Part shown: positions 15,292 to 24,889 of the stretch, one piece after another
Layout: each line of letters starts with the position of its first letter
How positions within the stretch are numbered: the stretch's first letter is position 1
DNA from: Candidatus Gastranaerophilales bacterium
Lineage (GTDB): Bacteria; Cyanobacteriota; Vampirovibrionia; Gastranaerophilales; Gastranaerophilaceae
Assembly: GCA_944322665.1 (NCBI GenBank)
Contig: CALUPM010000017.1
Span: 1-32,361, forward strand
DNA length: 32,361 bases
Direction of reading: 5' to 3'
The notes under the pieces: generated by a model
What the model was told of the DNA's origin: nothing
The model's input: the letters and a program-made list of their open reading frames with translations, nothing else
Database searches by the model: none
Program-made: the position numbers and the translations under genes

Positions 15292-16584
15292 ATGATTGAC
15301 AGATATTCACGCGAAGAAATGAAAAAGATATGGGATTTGAACACGAAGTTCGACTACTATTTGCGGGTTGAGCTTGCGGTTTGCGAGGCTTACACAAAGA
15401 CAGGCAAAATCCCTAAAAAAGATTTTGAAGAGATTAAAAAACGCGCAAAGTTTAACATAGAGCGGATTGACGAGATTGAGCGCGAAGTAAAACATGACGT
15501 AATTGCTTTTTTGACCTGTGTAAACGAGAGTCTGGGCGAGAATCTTGCACGCCACATGCATATCGGGATGACAAGTTCGGATGTTATAGATACGGCTTTT
15601 GCCCTGCAGATTCAGGACAGCGGAAAGATTATCAAAAACGATCTTGATGAAACAATAAAATCATTAAAGGAACTTGCCAAAAAGCACAAAAAAACAATTT
15701 GTATCGGGCGTTCGCACGGGATAATAGCTGAGGTTATGACGTTCGGGGTTAAGCTTTGCAGCTGGATTGATATTCTGGAGCGTCAGCGTGACAATTTTGA
15801 ACATGCGCTTGAAGAAATCCGTGTCGGGCAGATTTCGGGGCCTGTCGGAACGTATAGCAACATTTCTCCGGAGATTGAAAAAATAACCTGCAAAAATCTC
15901 GGGCTTAAGCCGGCAAGAGTTTCAACGCAGATTATAGCAAGGGATTACCACGCATACTTTATGCAGTCGCTGGCTTTGATAGCAAGTGTTCTTGAGCAGT
16001 TTGCAACGGAAATCAGACACCTTCAAAGAACAGAAGTTCTGGAAGCTGAAGAAGGGTTCTCAAAAGGTCAGAAGGGTTCGTCTGCTATGCCGCACAAGAA
16101 AAACCCCGTTCTGTCCGAAAACCTCTGCGGGCTTGCGCGCGTCGTAAGGTGTAATTCGCTTGCCGCTATGGAAAATATTCCGCTCTGGCATGAAAGAGAT
16201 ATTTCGCACAGTTCCGCAGAAAGAATAATTTTCCCCGACAGCCTTATTCTGGTTGACTTTATGCTGAACAGATTTAACGGAATTGTCCAAAATATTGTTA
16301 TCCACGAAAAAAATATGCTCAAAAATGCCGACCGGTTCGGCGGAATTGTTTTTTCGCAGAAAGTTTTGCTGGAACTCACCGAAAAAGGTCTGACGCGGGA
16401 GGAGGCTTATAAAATCGTTCAGAGAAACGCCCTTGATGCGTTTGAAAATGACGGGGATTTCAAGGCAAATTTGATTAAAGATGAAGATGTTACAAAACTT
16501 CTTTCAATTGAAGAAATAGACAGAATTTTTGACAAAGAAGCCTATTTGAAGAATATAAACGAGATTTACAAAAGGGTTTTATAG
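15292..16584 (+). CDS. purB: Adenylosuccinate lyase
   Basis: Catalyses two steps of purine synthesis: release of fumarate from SAICAR and from adenylosuccinate. The 430-residue length fits the bacterial short form. Typical regions are the N-terminal YSREEMKKIW, GMTSSDVIDTA near residue 93, and the flexible catalytic loop SSAMPHKKNP at about residues 263-272. The C-terminal domain is complete. The ATG lies 31 bp after the endonuclease-like gene without a strong binding site. No other purine gene is adjacent. Confidence 0.96.
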   Translation: MIDRYSREEMKKIWDLNTKFDYYLRVELAVCEAYTKTGKIPKKDFEEIKKRAKFNIERIDEIEREVKHDVIAFLTCVNESLGENLARHMHIGMTSSDVIDTAFALQIQDSGKIIKNDLDETIKSLKELAKKHKKTICIGRSHGIIAEVMTFGVKLCSWIDILERQRDNFEHALEEIRVGQISGPVGTYSNISPEIEKITCKNLGLKPARVSTQIIARDYHAYFMQSLALIASVLEQFATEIRHLQRTEVLEAEEGFSKGQKGSSAMPHKKNPVLSENLCGLARVVRCNSLAAMENIPLWHERDISHSSAERIIFPDSLILVDFMLNRFNGIVQNIVIHEKNMLKNADRFGGIVFSQKVLLELTEKGLTREEAYKIVQRNALDAFENDGDFKANLIKDEDVTKLLSIEEIDRIFDKEAYLKNINEIYKRVL

Positions 16585-16593
16585 AAGATTCAT

Positions 16594-16835
16594 GTCGTTC
16601 TGAGGGAACGTAGTGACCGAAGAAACCCATAGCATTTTCAGGAGATCCTTCGCCTTCGCACTCGCGATAAACAGGTACGGCTAACACTTTTCATCCTTTG
16701 CTCGTGCGGCTCAGGATGACGTACTTTTCCATGTCATTCTGAGGGCAAAGCCCGAAGAATCTCATTTATTTTGATATTTCGCCCTCTCACAAAACGATTA
16801 AGTATCGTTTTGTCCGGCAGGGTGCTCAAGATGAC
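16594..16835. repeat. Repeat island with long GTC(A/G)TTCTGAG form
   Basis: 16594-16720 is the long form, alike along its length to 6421-6550. A short copy at 16733-16765 follows, and an inverted end (CTCAAGATGAC) reaches 16835. A 21-bp near-palindrome at 16791-16811 (AAAACGATTAAG and TATCGTTTT) recurs with one change at 29587-29607. No gene is visible from 16585 to 16960. Confidence 0.7.
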
Positions 16836-16926
16836 GGATTTCTTTTAAAAAGATACTGAGCCGCAGGCGAAGGATGATAAGAATAGTGTTTTCAAAAAAT
16901 AATCTTTGTAAATGTAAATTTTAAAA

Positions 16927-16948
16927 GGGCCGGCTTTTAAGCCGGCCC
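16927..16948 (-). terminator. Terminator of the glyoxalase gene
   Basis: A 10-bp GC-rich stem (GGGCCGGCTT / AAGCCGGCCC) with a very tight loop. On the minus strand it is followed by TTTTAAAATTT. Confidence 0.85.
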
Positions 16949-16960
16949 GAAAAAGAATTT

Positions 16961-17344
16961 TTACCAGACAACTTTTTCGATTAATTCAATCTCGTATCCG
17001 TCGGGGTCTTTTATGAAAGCGATTTTAGTGCCTTTGCCGTTGAGGTCAAAGGGTTCGTAAAGGTATTCATAGCCGAGAGAGTGAAGTTTTTCCGTAAATT
17101 TTTCAAGCGAATCAACCGAAAATGCAAAGTGTCCGAATCCTGTTCCAATCTGATAGCCGCCTTCAGGTGTTTCGTCGTTTTCCGTCAGTTCAATCTGGCA
17201 TACTCCGTCTTCATCATTTAGAAAATAAAGCCGGCAGTCATCAAGCCTTTTTTTCTTGTCTAATTTCATATTCAAAAGTTCCGTGTAGAATTTGACGGAC
17301 TTTTCGGCGTCCTTGACCCTTATCATTGTGTGTAAAAATCTCAT
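16961..17344 (-). CDS. gloA: Glyoxalase I (lactoylglutathione lyase family)
   Basis: Isomerises the hemithioacetal of methylglyoxal and a thiol to the lactoyl thioester, detoxifying methylglyoxal. The 127 residues form two beta-alpha-beta-beta-beta modules. The four metal ligands known from E. coli GloA are in place: H5 (FLHTMIRV), E52 (IELT), H72 (GHFAF) and E120 (YEIELIE). The start is supported by AAGGAGAACTTT before the ATG. It is a short metal-site form without the insertion of the zinc-type enzymes, so nickel or cobalt use is likely by family knowledge. It appears to be a single-gene unit. Confidence 0.9.
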   Translation of the reverse strand: MRFLHTMIRVKDAEKSVKFYTELLNMKLDKKKRLDDCRLYFLNDEDGVCQIELTENDETPEGGYQIGTGFGHFAFSVDSLEKFTEKLHSLGYEYLYEPFDLNGKGTKIAFIKDPDGYEIELIEKVVW

Positions 17345-17396
17345 AAAGTTCTCCTTATTTTTACACTTATTTTATCATAAAGTTTGCGGAAGAAAA

Positions 17397-17858
17397 TTAC
17401 TTAATGTCTTTTGCTATAACATCAGTTATATCTTCGCCGCCATAGAATACCATGCTTTTAGGCAAAACAAGGCTGTAATTAAGATTTTTGGCTTTTTCAA
17501 TGACGGTGGCGCGGATTTCCGAGTCGATTTGAGTGAGTTTGTCGTTGTAATCCTTGTCCAGCGCGAGTTTCTGGTCGTTAATCTGATTGCGGTATTTTTC
17601 TTCAAGCGCGGTAATTTTGGCGGGGTCTTTTTCTTTTGAAATTTCACTCTGCGCCTGCTGAACAGTTTTTTGCATTTCAGAGAGTTTCTTTTCCTGATCG
17701 GCTTTAAGCTGTTTTACCTGAGAAGAATTTGCGACAATTTTTTGAACGTCAACAACCGCGATTTTCGGCGCGGTGTCCGAGATTGCAATGTTGTTCACCG
17801 AATACCCCAGAGCAAACGCCATTAAACAAATAAATAAAAAACTGATTTTTTTTGTCAT
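17397..17858 (-). CDS. OmpH/Skp-family periplasmic chaperone
   Basis: Codes for 153 residues. The N-terminal hydrophobic segment (residues 4-20) is a signal peptide or membrane anchor. The mature part begins with the family strand KIAVVDVQKIVANS, then a long coiled-coil hairpin rich in Lys, Glu and Gln (about residues 48-118), and ends with NYSLVLPKSMVFYGGEDIT, the usual closing strand ahead of the D-I-T end. Skp proteins trap unfolded outer-membrane proteins in the periplasm, so this supports an outer membrane. AAAGGATTTATT precedes the ATG. It lies ~98 bp downstream of the processing protease on the same strand. Confidence 0.9.
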   Translation of the reverse strand: MTKKISFLFICLMAFALGYSVNNIAISDTAPKIAVVDVQKIVANSSQVKQLKADQEKKLSEMQKTVQQAQSEISKEKDPAKITALEEKYRNQINDQKLALDKDYNDKLTQIDSEIRATVIEKAKNLNYSLVLPKSMVFYGGEDITDVIAKDIK

Positions 17859-17956
17859 AATAAATCCTTTCTTTTTCTGTACAAAAAAATATTATTGTAA
17901 AAACGGAAAGGATAAATTAGCGTGGCGGGTAATCTTCGCCGGAAAAAAGACCAACA

Positions 17957-19210
17957 TTATTTCTTTAAAGCCGTTTTTGATTCCGCTTCAATCATTTGTG
18001 CAAGAATTGCTTTTGCTGTTTCAAGCTGGGTGTCTTTTTTATTTTTTAAATCATCAAGGGTAAGTTTAACTTCAATATCCGGAGAAATTCCGGTTTTATT
18101 AATGTCTGCGCCGCCGGGTGTCAGGTATTTTGCGATTGTAAGATTAAGTCCTGTTTCGTTCGGCAGCGGCATAATCTTCTGCACCATACCTTTGCCGAAA
18201 GTTTTTGTGCCGAGAAGCTTGGCTTTTTTGTAATCTTTAAGGGCGCCTGATAGAATTTCGCTTGCGCTTGCGCTTGCACCGTCAACAAGAACTATCATCG
18301 GTTTATCTATTTCAAACTCGGTGTCCTGCGCGTAAATATCATATCTGTAATTGTTTCTGCCGACAATACTTACAAGGTTTCCGTCAGGTATAAAAAGGTT
18401 TGCTATAAATATTGCGTTTGGCAAAAGCCCGCCGGTGTTTCCTCTCAAATCCAGTATGAGTCCGTCTGCGTCTTTTGTTTTTTCAACCGCCTCAATAAAT
18501 TCATTCGGAGTTGATGTTCCGAGAAAACTTGAAATCTGGATATAGCCTATGTTTTTATCCATGGCGCTTTTGACGGTTTTAATTTTAATTTCTTTGCGGA
18601 CTATTTTTTTAACAAACTTGTCATTGTTTCTTAAAATAGTCATCTGCAGGAAAGTATTTTCAGGGCCTTTAACAAGCGCCGCAACATCGGACAGCGGAAG
18701 CCCGTTTACGGTTTTGCCGTCGATGTCAAGAATAATGTCGCCGGATTGAAGGTTTGCAGCCTGCGCCGGTGTCCCTTCCATAACGTTTATTATCTGTACT
18801 TTTCCGGAAACAGATGCAATATTAACACCGATGCCGGTTATTTTTGAATCAATTGAAGAATTCTGATCGCTGTATTCGCGTTTATCCATATATTTTGAAT
18901 ACGGATCGTCAAGGCTTGCGAGCATTGTGTCTATTGCAACCTTTGCATCATCATCGGTTTTAATTTTTCCGCGGTAATGCTCCTTCCATCTTGACCATGA
19001 CTGGTGGTTCATTGATGGATCGTAGTAATTGTTTTTAACGGTCTGCCAGACATTATCAAAAAGCCGCTGGCTTGAAACGTGTTCGTGATTGACAAGTTCG
19101 CCCGTATCCATTGAATAGAGTGTGTTGTTGTTCACATTCATCATGAATTTGTTGAGTGCAAACAGGAATGCAACCGTTATTAAGAACAATATTACCTGAA
19201 TTTTCTTCAT
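17957..19210 (-). CDS. ctpA: C-terminal processing protease (S41, CtpA/Prc type)
   Basis: Serine protease acting outside the cytoplasmic membrane on protein C-termini. From the ATG at 19210 it begins MKKIQVILFLITVAFLF, an uncleaved or cleaved export signal. A TTG six codons earlier (19228) is an alternative start; neither has an ideal binding site. A PDZ domain follows (GIGVNIASVSGKVQI...GTPAQAANLQSGD), then the S41 catalytic domain with LRGNTGGLL, the Ser motif DGASASASEIL and the Lys motif TKTFGKGMVQ. Both catalytic residues are present. In phototrophs CtpA matures photosystem D1 protein; here a general envelope role is more likely. OmpH/Skp follows downstream. Confidence 0.93.
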   Translation of the reverse strand: MKKIQVILFLITVAFLFALNKFMMNVNNNTLYSMDTGELVNHEHVSSQRLFDNVWQTVKNNYYDPSMNHQSWSRWKEHYRGKIKTDDDAKVAIDTMLASLDDPYSKYMDKREYSDQNSSIDSKITGIGVNIASVSGKVQIINVMEGTPAQAANLQSGDIILDIDGKTVNGLPLSDVAALVKGPENTFLQMTILRNNDKFVKKIVRKEIKIKTVKSAMDKNIGYIQISSFLGTSTPNEFIEAVEKTKDADGLILDLRGNTGGLLPNAIFIANLFIPDGNLVSIVGRNNYRYDIYAQDTEFEIDKPMIVLVDGASASASEILSGALKDYKKAKLLGTKTFGKGMVQKIMPLPNETGLNLTIAKYLTPGGADINKTGISPDIEVKLTLDDLKNKKDTQLETAKAILAQMIEAESKTALKK

Positions 19211-19364
19211 ACGATTATTTAACAACAATGCCTTGTTTTAATCAATATACTTTGTGATTAGTTAAGGAATGCAGTCTGAAAAGAGATTTATAAAAGTAAG
19301 AATTTTAAAAGAAATGTTAAAAATAAGTAAAAAATAACAAGATGTAAAGAATTGTAAAATTAAA

Positions 19365-19392
19365 TTTAAAAAGGCTGAAACCCTGTTATAAT
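19365..19392 (+). promoter_or_regulatory. Likely promoter of the small acidic protein gene
   Basis: TTTAAA at 19365-19370 and TATAAT at 19387-19392 with 16 bp between. The expected start falls at the first unit of the TATGG tandem repeat. Confidence 0.5.
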
Positions 19393-19398
19393 CTGCTG

Positions 19399-19418
19399 TA
19401 TGGTATGGTATGGTATGG
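19399..19418 (+). repeat. Pentanucleotide tandem repeat, 4 x TATGG
   Basis: Four exact units run from the predicted transcription start into a G-rich continuation (TGGGGTGGAGG). It lies in the 5' leader of the gene at 19494. Confidence 0.85.
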
Positions 19419-19493
19419 TGGGGTGGAGGTTCTTTACATAAAAAAATCCTTTTTTTAAACTTGAAAATGTAGCTGAAAGAAAGGAGATTTTTT

Positions 19494-19802
19494 ATGTCAA
19501 CAGCGCAGGATCAAACCTCACAAAACAGACCCGGAGAAGATGAACAAAACCCGAGCCAGGGCGGTAATGAACAAAATGTTCCGGATGTTCCAGAAGAAGT
19601 TCAGGTAGGACAAACCTTTGAACTCCCTGAAAACGGTGGAGAAGCAGAATACCTTGGTAATAATCAGTTCGAAATAAATGGTAATCCGGATATTCCGGAT
19701 GGTACAGTTTTCGAAACAACTTATCCAGGAGATCCGGATGGTATTCAAATAGAAGATACAGGTAATCCTTTAGACGGTTACTGGTTTGTACCGGTAAAAT
19801 AA
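19494..19802 (+). CDS. Small acidic unknown protein
   Basis: Codes for 102 residues, starting after an excellent binding site (GAAAGGAGATTTTTT). It is strongly acidic and rich in Asn, Gln, Gly and Pro, with no signal peptide and no membrane segment. The first ~35 residues look disordered. The rest has short beta-type motifs (VGQTFELPENGGEAEYLGN, NQFEINGNPDIPDGTVFE). It forms its own unit with a promoter, a tandem repeat in the leader and a strong terminator. The family is not recognised. Confidence 0.75.
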   Translation: MSTAQDQTSQNRPGEDEQNPSQGGNEQNVPDVPEEVQVGQTFELPENGGEAEYLGNNQFEINGNPDIPDGTVFETTYPGDPDGIQIEDTGNPLDGYWFVPVK

Positions 19803-19825
19803 ATTTTAATTGTTAAACTTTATGC

Positions 19826-19855
19826 GGGCATTAATTTTATTAATGCCCCTTTTTT
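19826..19855 (+). terminator. Terminator of the small acidic protein gene
   Basis: Perfect 10-bp stem GGGCATTAAT / ATTAATGCCC with loop TTT, followed by CTTTTTT. Confidence 0.9.
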
Positions 19856-19869
19856 AAATACTTAAATCA

Positions 19870-20691
19870 ATGGACAGAGAAGAACTTAAAAGAAAAGTTT
19901 TCTGGAAGTATTTTTTCAGAAAAGGAAGATTTATAAATTTTAAAAATCCGGAGCTTTTTACCGAAAAAATTCAATGGCTGAAAGTTTATGATTGTACACC
20001 GGTTAAAACACGACTTGCCGACAAAATTCTTGTTCGTGACTGGATTAAAGAACAAATCGGCGAAGAATACCTCAAAAAAATTTACGGAATTTACGAACAC
20101 TACGAGGATATTGATTTTTCAAAGCTTCCGCGTGAGTACGTCATTAAAACCAATCACGGCTGCAAAATGCAAAGGCTTGTGATAGAAGGCGCGATTCCCG
20201 AAGACGGCTACAGGGATTTGTTTAACAATTACCTCAAAATCAATTACGCCTTCAAAAGCGGTTATGAAATGCAATACGAAAATATAAAGCCCCTTATATT
20301 TGTAGAAGAATACATAAAAAATACAAACGAACTTTTTGAATATTTGTTTTTCTGTTTTAACGGCAGACCTGAATTTGTTCTTTTTGCCTCCGGCAAGCGC
20401 GGCGCCAACATTTGCTGCACAATGTTCGACAAAAACTGGAACAACCTTCACTTCAACTACGGGGGCAATCTGCATTCAGAGGAGATTCCGCGACCCGAAA
20501 ATTTTGACAGAATGCTTGAAATCTCAGCAAAACTTTCAAAGGATTTTAAGTTTGTGAGAGTCGACCTTCATAACGTCAACGGTAAAATCTACTTTGGAGA
20601 GATGACTTTTACTCCCGCAAGCGGTTATATGAAGTTTTCAAATTCGGAATATGACAGAATTTTCGGGCGCATGCTTAATTTAGAAAAATAA
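19870..20691 (+). CDS. TupA-like ATP-grasp protein
   Basis: Codes for 273 residues and resembles the TupA-like ATP-grasp family, named after a teichuronopeptide synthesis protein and often found in capsule and polysaccharide clusters. Features seen are FKNPELFTEKIQWLK and TRLADKILVRDW near the start, YVIKTNHGC as the ATP-binding lysine region, FVEEYI as the central acidic segment, and RVDLHNVNGKIYFGEMTFTP with the acidic metal-binding residues near the end. The family probably joins an amino acid or another acid to a glycan, but the substrate is unknown. The ATG is only 15 bp after a terminator and has no clear binding site, so transcription may be weak or start inside the terminator region. 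It precedes the glycan operon by 282 bp. Confidence 0.8.
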   Translation: MDREELKRKVFWKYFFRKGRFINFKNPELFTEKIQWLKVYDCTPVKTRLADKILVRDWIKEQIGEEYLKKIYGIYEHYEDIDFSKLPREYVIKTNHGCKMQRLVIEGAIPEDGYRDLFNNYLKINYAFKSGYEMQYENIKPLIFVEEYIKNTNELFEYLFFCFNGRPEFVLFASGKRGANICCTMFDKNWNNLHFNYGGNLHSEEIPRPENFDRMLEISAKLSKDFKFVRVDLHNVNGKIYFGEMTFTPASGYMKFSNSEYDRIFGRMLNLEK

Positions 20692-20914
20692 ATTCCTGTT
20701 TTATCTCTTTTTGTTTAAAATGTGTAGTTTTTGTAAAATTTATAAAAAGCGCATAAATATTGCTTTTATCGGAAAAATATTAATAAGATTTGTTAAAAAA
20801 TGTTTATAATTTTAATATTATGTTGAAAAAATATCTTTTGTTGATAATATAATTTTGTGTTACAACAAATTAAATAAAATGTGAAAATTAAACAGGAGTT
20901 ATCAAAACGAGAGA

Positions 20915-20977
20915 ATGATTGATGGATATCCGGAACAAAATTTATACTTGTTAAAGCCGGTTATGGAGGACAGATGA
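20915..20977 (+). CDS. Possible 20-residue leader peptide coupled to the glycan operon
   Basis: An ATG at 20915 opens 20 codons whose stop TGA overlaps the ATG of the GT2 gene (ATGA at 20974-20977). AGGAG lies 14 nt before the ATG and a purine run GAGAGA directly before it, so initiation is uncertain. Translation through it would bring ribosomes to the GT2 start. The remaining AT-rich stretch 20692-20914 shows no gene. Confidence 0.3.
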   Translation: MIDGYPEQNLYLLKPVMEDR

Positions 20978-21945
20978 AAAAGCCTTCAGTTACTGTTCTG
21001 CTTGTTACGTACAATCACATCAATACTTTTGAAAAAGCTATTCAGAGTGTTTTGAGTCAGAAAACCACATTTCCTGTTACAATTATAATTCTTGATGACG
21101 CTTCAACCGACGGAACCGTTGAATTGATAAATAAATATAAAAATTTGGAAAATGTAAAATGTATATTAAGAGAGAAAAACGCCGGCGGTACAACTAATAT
21201 TTATGAAGGGCTGAAACTTGTTAATACAAAGTATTTTGCAACGCTTGAAACGGATGATTACTGGTGCGATGAGAATAAACTTCAGACACAGGTTGATATA
21301 CTGGAAAAACATCCGGAATGCTCTTTTTGCGCGCATAATACCCTTGTAAAATATGCAGGCAGCAGCAAAACAAGATATTATATAAAAGATGTTCCTGATA
21401 AAATTTTCAAATTTCCTCCGGAAGAAATTAAGAGAAGATATTATATAGAACCTCATCCTTCTTCAAGACTTTACAGAACAGAATGCCTTAATCTTGAAGA
21501 AATTAAAAATCCGGTAATTGCAACCTATGATGTCGCAACAAATTTCTATTTTCTGACAAAAGGAAACCTTTATTATCTAAACAAAGTTATGTCAGTCTAC
21601 AATTGCAGCGGCAGCGGCGTTTATTCAGGAGTTTCTTCTTACCGGCAGAGATATAAAACAGCTTCCGTAATTTTACAGCTTAATAAAGAGTTTGGTTTTA
21701 AATATAACCGCCTGCTTTCAAGGTTTTTCTCCACAAGGCTTAACCTGAATTTCCTTACCTATCTCAGGCTGAGGTATTCTAAAAATCCTGAAAATCTCGA
21801 TAAAATGTATGACTGTATTCTTGAAAATTATGAGAAAAAATATTTGAACAACCGTGATAAAAAACCGGTTTGTTATTTGAGCCTGCCATTGAGTAAAAAG
21901 TCATCGCTGGTTCTTGAATTGAGAAGGGAGAAGGACAGAGCATGA
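20974..21945 (+). CDS. Glycosyltransferase family 2
   Basis: Codes for 323 residues; TATGGAGGACAG precedes the ATG. The N-terminal GT-A domain has VTVLLVTYNH, the UDP/dTDP-binding ILDDASTDGT, and the metal-binding TDD motif in ETDDYW near residue 93. The rest is a family-specific C-terminal region with no membrane helix, so the enzyme is likely a soluble or peripheral transferase adding a sugar on the cytoplasmic face. It is the first enzyme of an eight-gene operon; its stop overlaps rfbB by 4 bp. Donor and acceptor are not evident. Confidence 0.9.
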   Translation: MKKPSVTVLLVTYNHINTFEKAIQSVLSQKTTFPVTIIILDDASTDGTVELINKYKNLENVKCILREKNAGGTTNIYEGLKLVNTKYFATLETDDYWCDENKLQTQVDILEKHPECSFCAHNTLVKYAGSSKTRYYIKDVPDKIFKFPPEEIKRRYYIEPHPSSRLYRTECLNLEEIKNPVIATYDVATNFYFLTKGNLYYLNKVMSVYNCSGSGVYSGVSSYRQRYKTASVILQLNKEFGFKYNRLLSRFFSTRLNLNFLTYLRLRYSKNPENLDKMYDCILENYEKKYLNNRDKKPVCYLSLPLSKKSSLVLELRREKDRA

Positions 21946-22925
21946 ATTTACTTGTAACTGGCGGAGCCGGATTTATCGGCAGTTGTTTTGTAAGACATAT
22001 TCTCAATACTTATCCGGATTATCGGGTTATAAATCTGGATGCGCTTACTTACTGCGGGAATTTGGACAATCTGAAAGATGTTGAAAATAATCCGAATTAC
22101 AGGTTTGTTCACGGTAATATTTGCGACAGACGGCTTGTGAGAGAACTGACAGGACTGGTTGACTGTGTGGTTAATTTTGCGGCAGAATCCCACGTCGATA
22201 ATTCAATCAAAAGACCTGAAATTTTTGTCGAAACAAATATTCAGGGCACGTTGAACCTTCTTCAGGCTTCAAAAGAAACCGGAATAAAAAGATTTTTGCA
22301 GGTTTCGACGGATGAGGTTTACGGAACGCTCGGGAAAACAGGGTATTTTTATGAAACAACTCCGCTTGCGCCGAACAGTCCGTATTCAGCCTCGAAAGCA
22401 GGAGCTGATTTGCTTGTGAGAGCTTACGGAGAAACCTACAAACTTCCGGTTCTTATCACAAGATGCTCAAACAATTACGGCCCGTATCAATATACGGAAA
22501 AACTTATTCCGTTTTTTATCTCACGGCTTTTGAAGGGTGAGCGTGTGCCTGTCTACGGCGACGGGCTTAATGTCCGTGACTGGCTGTATGTTTACGATCA
22601 CTGCAGGGCAATAGACGTTGTGCTTCACAGGGGTCAAGCCGGCGAAGTTTATAACATCGGCGGACACAATGAAAAGACAAACCTTGAAATTACCCGTCTT
22701 ATTTTAGAGAAGATGGGCAAAGACGAAACCTGTATTGAATATGTTCAGGACAGACCAGGGCATGACAGACGTTACGCAATTTCTAACGACAAAATTACTT
22801 CGCAGCTCGGGTGGAAACCTTCCGTTACATTTGAAGAAGGGATTTCAATGACAATCGACTGGTACTTGAACAATCAGGACTGGATAAAAAATCTTGAAAG
22901 AAAAAAGGAGGCGGCATTAGTATGA
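21942..22925 (+). CDS. rfbB: dTDP-glucose 4,6-dehydratase (RmlB)
   Basis: Converts dTDP-glucose to dTDP-4-keto-6-deoxyglucose with bound NAD+. At 327 residues it is slightly short for the family. The NAD motif is TGGAGFIG at the N-terminus; STDEVYG and the catalytic YSASK (YSASKAGAD) are present, along with the [10 protein letters not shown] substrate region typical for RmlB. It is coupled by 4-bp overlaps to the GT2 gene before and rfbA after. RmlC and RmlD are not in the window, so the 4-keto sugar more likely feeds the aminotransferase two genes downstream than rhamnose synthesis. Confidence 0.96.
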   Translation: MNLLVTGGAGFIGSCFVRHILNTYPDYRVINLDALTYCGNLDNLKDVENNPNYRFVHGNICDRRLVRELTGLVDCVVNFAAESHVDNSIKRPEIFVETNIQGTLNLLQASKETGIKRFLQVSTDEVYGTLGKTGYFYETTPLAPNSPYSASKAGADLLVRAYGETYKLPVLITRCSNNYGPYQYTEKLIPFFISRLLKGERVPVYGDGLNVRDWLYVYDHCRAIDVVLHRGQAGEVYNIGGHNEKTNLEITRLILEKMGKDETCIEYVQDRPGHDRRYAISNDKITSQLGWKPSVTFEEGISMTIDWYLNNQDWIKNLERKKEAALV

Positions 22926-23794
22926 AAGGAATAATACTTGCCGGCGGCTCCGGAACAAGATTGTATCCGACAACACTTGTCACTTCAAAACAGCTTCTGC
23001 CAGTGTTTGACAAACCTATGATTTATTATCCTCTTTCAGTTTTAATGCTTGCGGGGATAAGAAATATTCTGATTATAACAACAGAAAAAGATGTGCCTGA
23101 ATTTCAAAAACTTCTCGGGGACGGAAAGCATTTCGGGATTAATTTGTCTTACAAAATCCAGAAACAGCCGAACGGGCTTGCGGAAGCTTTTATCATCGGG
23201 GAAGATTTTATCGGGAAAGATTGTGTGACACTCATTTTAGGGGATAATATTTTCTTCGGCCCGCGCTTTTCAGGAACTTTGAAATACCGCTCAAAACAGG
23301 TTGAAAAAGAAGGCGGCGCATGCATTTTTTCTTATCCCGTAAAACAGCCTGAAAGATTTGGAATTGTTGAATTTGACAAAGACGGCAGGGTTGTTTCAAT
23401 AGAAGAAAAACCAGAAAAACCGAAATCGAAGTATGCTGTGACCGGTTTGTATATGTATGACAATTCTGTAATAAATTATGCAAAAAATCTGACGCCTTCC
23501 GCAAGGGGAGAATTGGAAATTACGGATATAAACAACATTTATTTGAAGAACAATTTGCTCAGAATGGAAAGATTGGGGCGCGGATTTTCGTGGCTTGATA
23601 CCGGAACCCATGAGTCTTTGCTTCAGGCAGGTCAGTATGTTCAGACAATTGAAGAAAATCAGGGGATAAAAATGGCGTGTCTTGAAGAAGTTGCGTTCAG
23701 AATGAAGTTTTTGTCAAAGTCAAAAATTTTAAGCAATATAAAAAATGTTAAAAACAATGAATATTACGATTATGTCAGGAGTCTTGTAGGATGA
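22922..23794 (+). CDS. rfbA: Glucose-1-phosphate thymidylyltransferase (RmlA)
   Basis: Makes dTDP-glucose from dTTP and glucose-1-phosphate, the first step of the pathway. The 290 residues have the normal length. The signature [11 protein letters not shown] near the N-terminus carries the catalytic Arg, [17 protein letters not shown] is the conserved Lys region, and LGDNIFFGP and [19 protein letters not shown] follow. The ATG overlaps the rfbB stop (ATGA) and the end overlaps the aminotransferase by 4 bp, so the three enzymes are translated together. Confidence 0.96.
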   Translation: MKGIILAGGSGTRLYPTTLVTSKQLLPVFDKPMIYYPLSVLMLAGIRNILIITTEKDVPEFQKLLGDGKHFGINLSYKIQKQPNGLAEAFIIGEDFIGKDCVTLILGDNIFFGPRFSGTLKYRSKQVEKEGGACIFSYPVKQPERFGIVEFDKDGRVVSIEEKPEKPKSKYAVTGLYMYDNSVINYAKNLTPSARGELEITDINNIYLKNNLLRMERLGRGFSWLDTGTHESLLQAGQYVQTIEENQGIKMACLEEVAFRMKFLSKSKILSNIKNVKNNEYYDYVRSLVG

Positions 23795-24888
23795 CAACAG
23801 CGGCAGCAACAACAGAAAAAATATTTGTCACAAAACCATATCTTCCGCCAAAGGAAGAATATTACTCGTATGTAGACAGAATATACGAAACAGGACATTT
23901 GACAAACGAAGGGCCGCTTGTTAAAGAACTGGAGAGAAAACTCTCCGATTATCTGGGTGTAGAAAATTTTCAGTATGTGACAAACGGAACAATAGCGCTT
24001 CAGTTTGCCCTGAAAGCTTTCGGGATTGAAGACGGAGAAATAATCACAACACCGTTTTCTTATGTAGCAACGACGTCATCAATTTTGTGGGAAAGATGCA
24101 AGCCTGTATTTGTGGATATTGAACCGGATAATTTTACACTTGACGTGAGTAAGATAGAATCGGCAATAACAGAAAAAACAAAAGCAATAATGCCGGTGCA
24201 TGTGTTCGGATACGCCTGCGACGTTGACGGGATACAAAAAATAGCGGACAAATACGGCTTAAAAGTAATTTATGACGCGGCACACGCCTTCGGGTCGGAA
24301 TACAAAGGCAAATCGCTGCTTTCATACGGCGATGTTTCAACCCTGTCGTTTCATGCGACAAAGCTGTTTCATACGGTAGAAGGCGGAGCATGTATTACAA
24401 AAGATAAAGAAGTTTCAGACAGATTGAGTTTGATTAAACGATTCGGAAATATAGGAGAAGAGCATTACTGCCCCGGAATAAACGGAAAACAGTCGGAATT
24501 TCATGCGGCAATGGGGCTTGCAAATTTTGCGCATATTGAAGAGATAAAACAGAGAAGAAAAACAATTTCCGGATACTATGATGAATTGCTGGAAGGCAGG
24601 TTAGGGCGACCGAAAACGCAGTCAGGATTGGAATATAATTATGCGTATTATCCGGTATTATTTAAAACGGAAGAAGAGTTGTTAAGAGTATTTGCAGCAC
24701 TGAATAAGCAGGGGATTTATCCGAGGAGATATTTTTATCCGAGCATAAACAAACTGTCGTATCTGGATGAATACAAACCTTGTCCGGTATCGGAGAATAT
24801 TTCGTCAAGAATAGCCTGCCTGCCGTTGTATCCGACACTAGAATTAAGTATGATAAAAAGAATTTGCAACATAATAGAAAAGGTATGA
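23791..24888 (+). CDS. DegT/DnrJ/EryC1/StrS-family sugar aminotransferase
   Basis: PLP-dependent aminotransferase of nucleotide sugars, 365 residues. The PLP lysine is K191 in SFHATKLFH and the PLP-ring aspartate D162 is in YDAAHAFG. The substrate-binding end ([11 protein letters not shown]) is present. With RmlA and RmlB directly upstream, the expected substrate is dTDP-4-keto-6-deoxyglucose, giving a dTDP-4-amino-4,6-dideoxyhexose: the galacto isomer (WecE type) or the gluco isomer (VioA type). The WecF-like gene next door favours Fuc4N, but sequence alone does not decide. A 3-amino product is less likely because no ketoisomerase gene is seen. Confidence 0.92.
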   Translation: MTTAAATTEKIFVTKPYLPPKEEYYSYVDRIYETGHLTNEGPLVKELERKLSDYLGVENFQYVTNGTIALQFALKAFGIEDGEIITTPFSYVATTSSILWERCKPVFVDIEPDNFTLDVSKIESAITEKTKAIMPVHVFGYACDVDGIQKIADKYGLKVIYDAAHAFGSEYKGKSLLSYGDVSTLSFHATKLFHTVEGGACITKDKEVSDRLSLIKRFGNIGEEHYCPGINGKQSEFHAAMGLANFAHIEEIKQRRKTISGYYDELLEGRLGRPKTQSGLEYNYAYYPVLFKTEEELLRVFAALNKQGIYPRRYFYPSINKLSYLDEYKPCPVSENISSRIACLPLYPTLELSMIKRICNIIEKV

Positions 24889-24889
24889 A

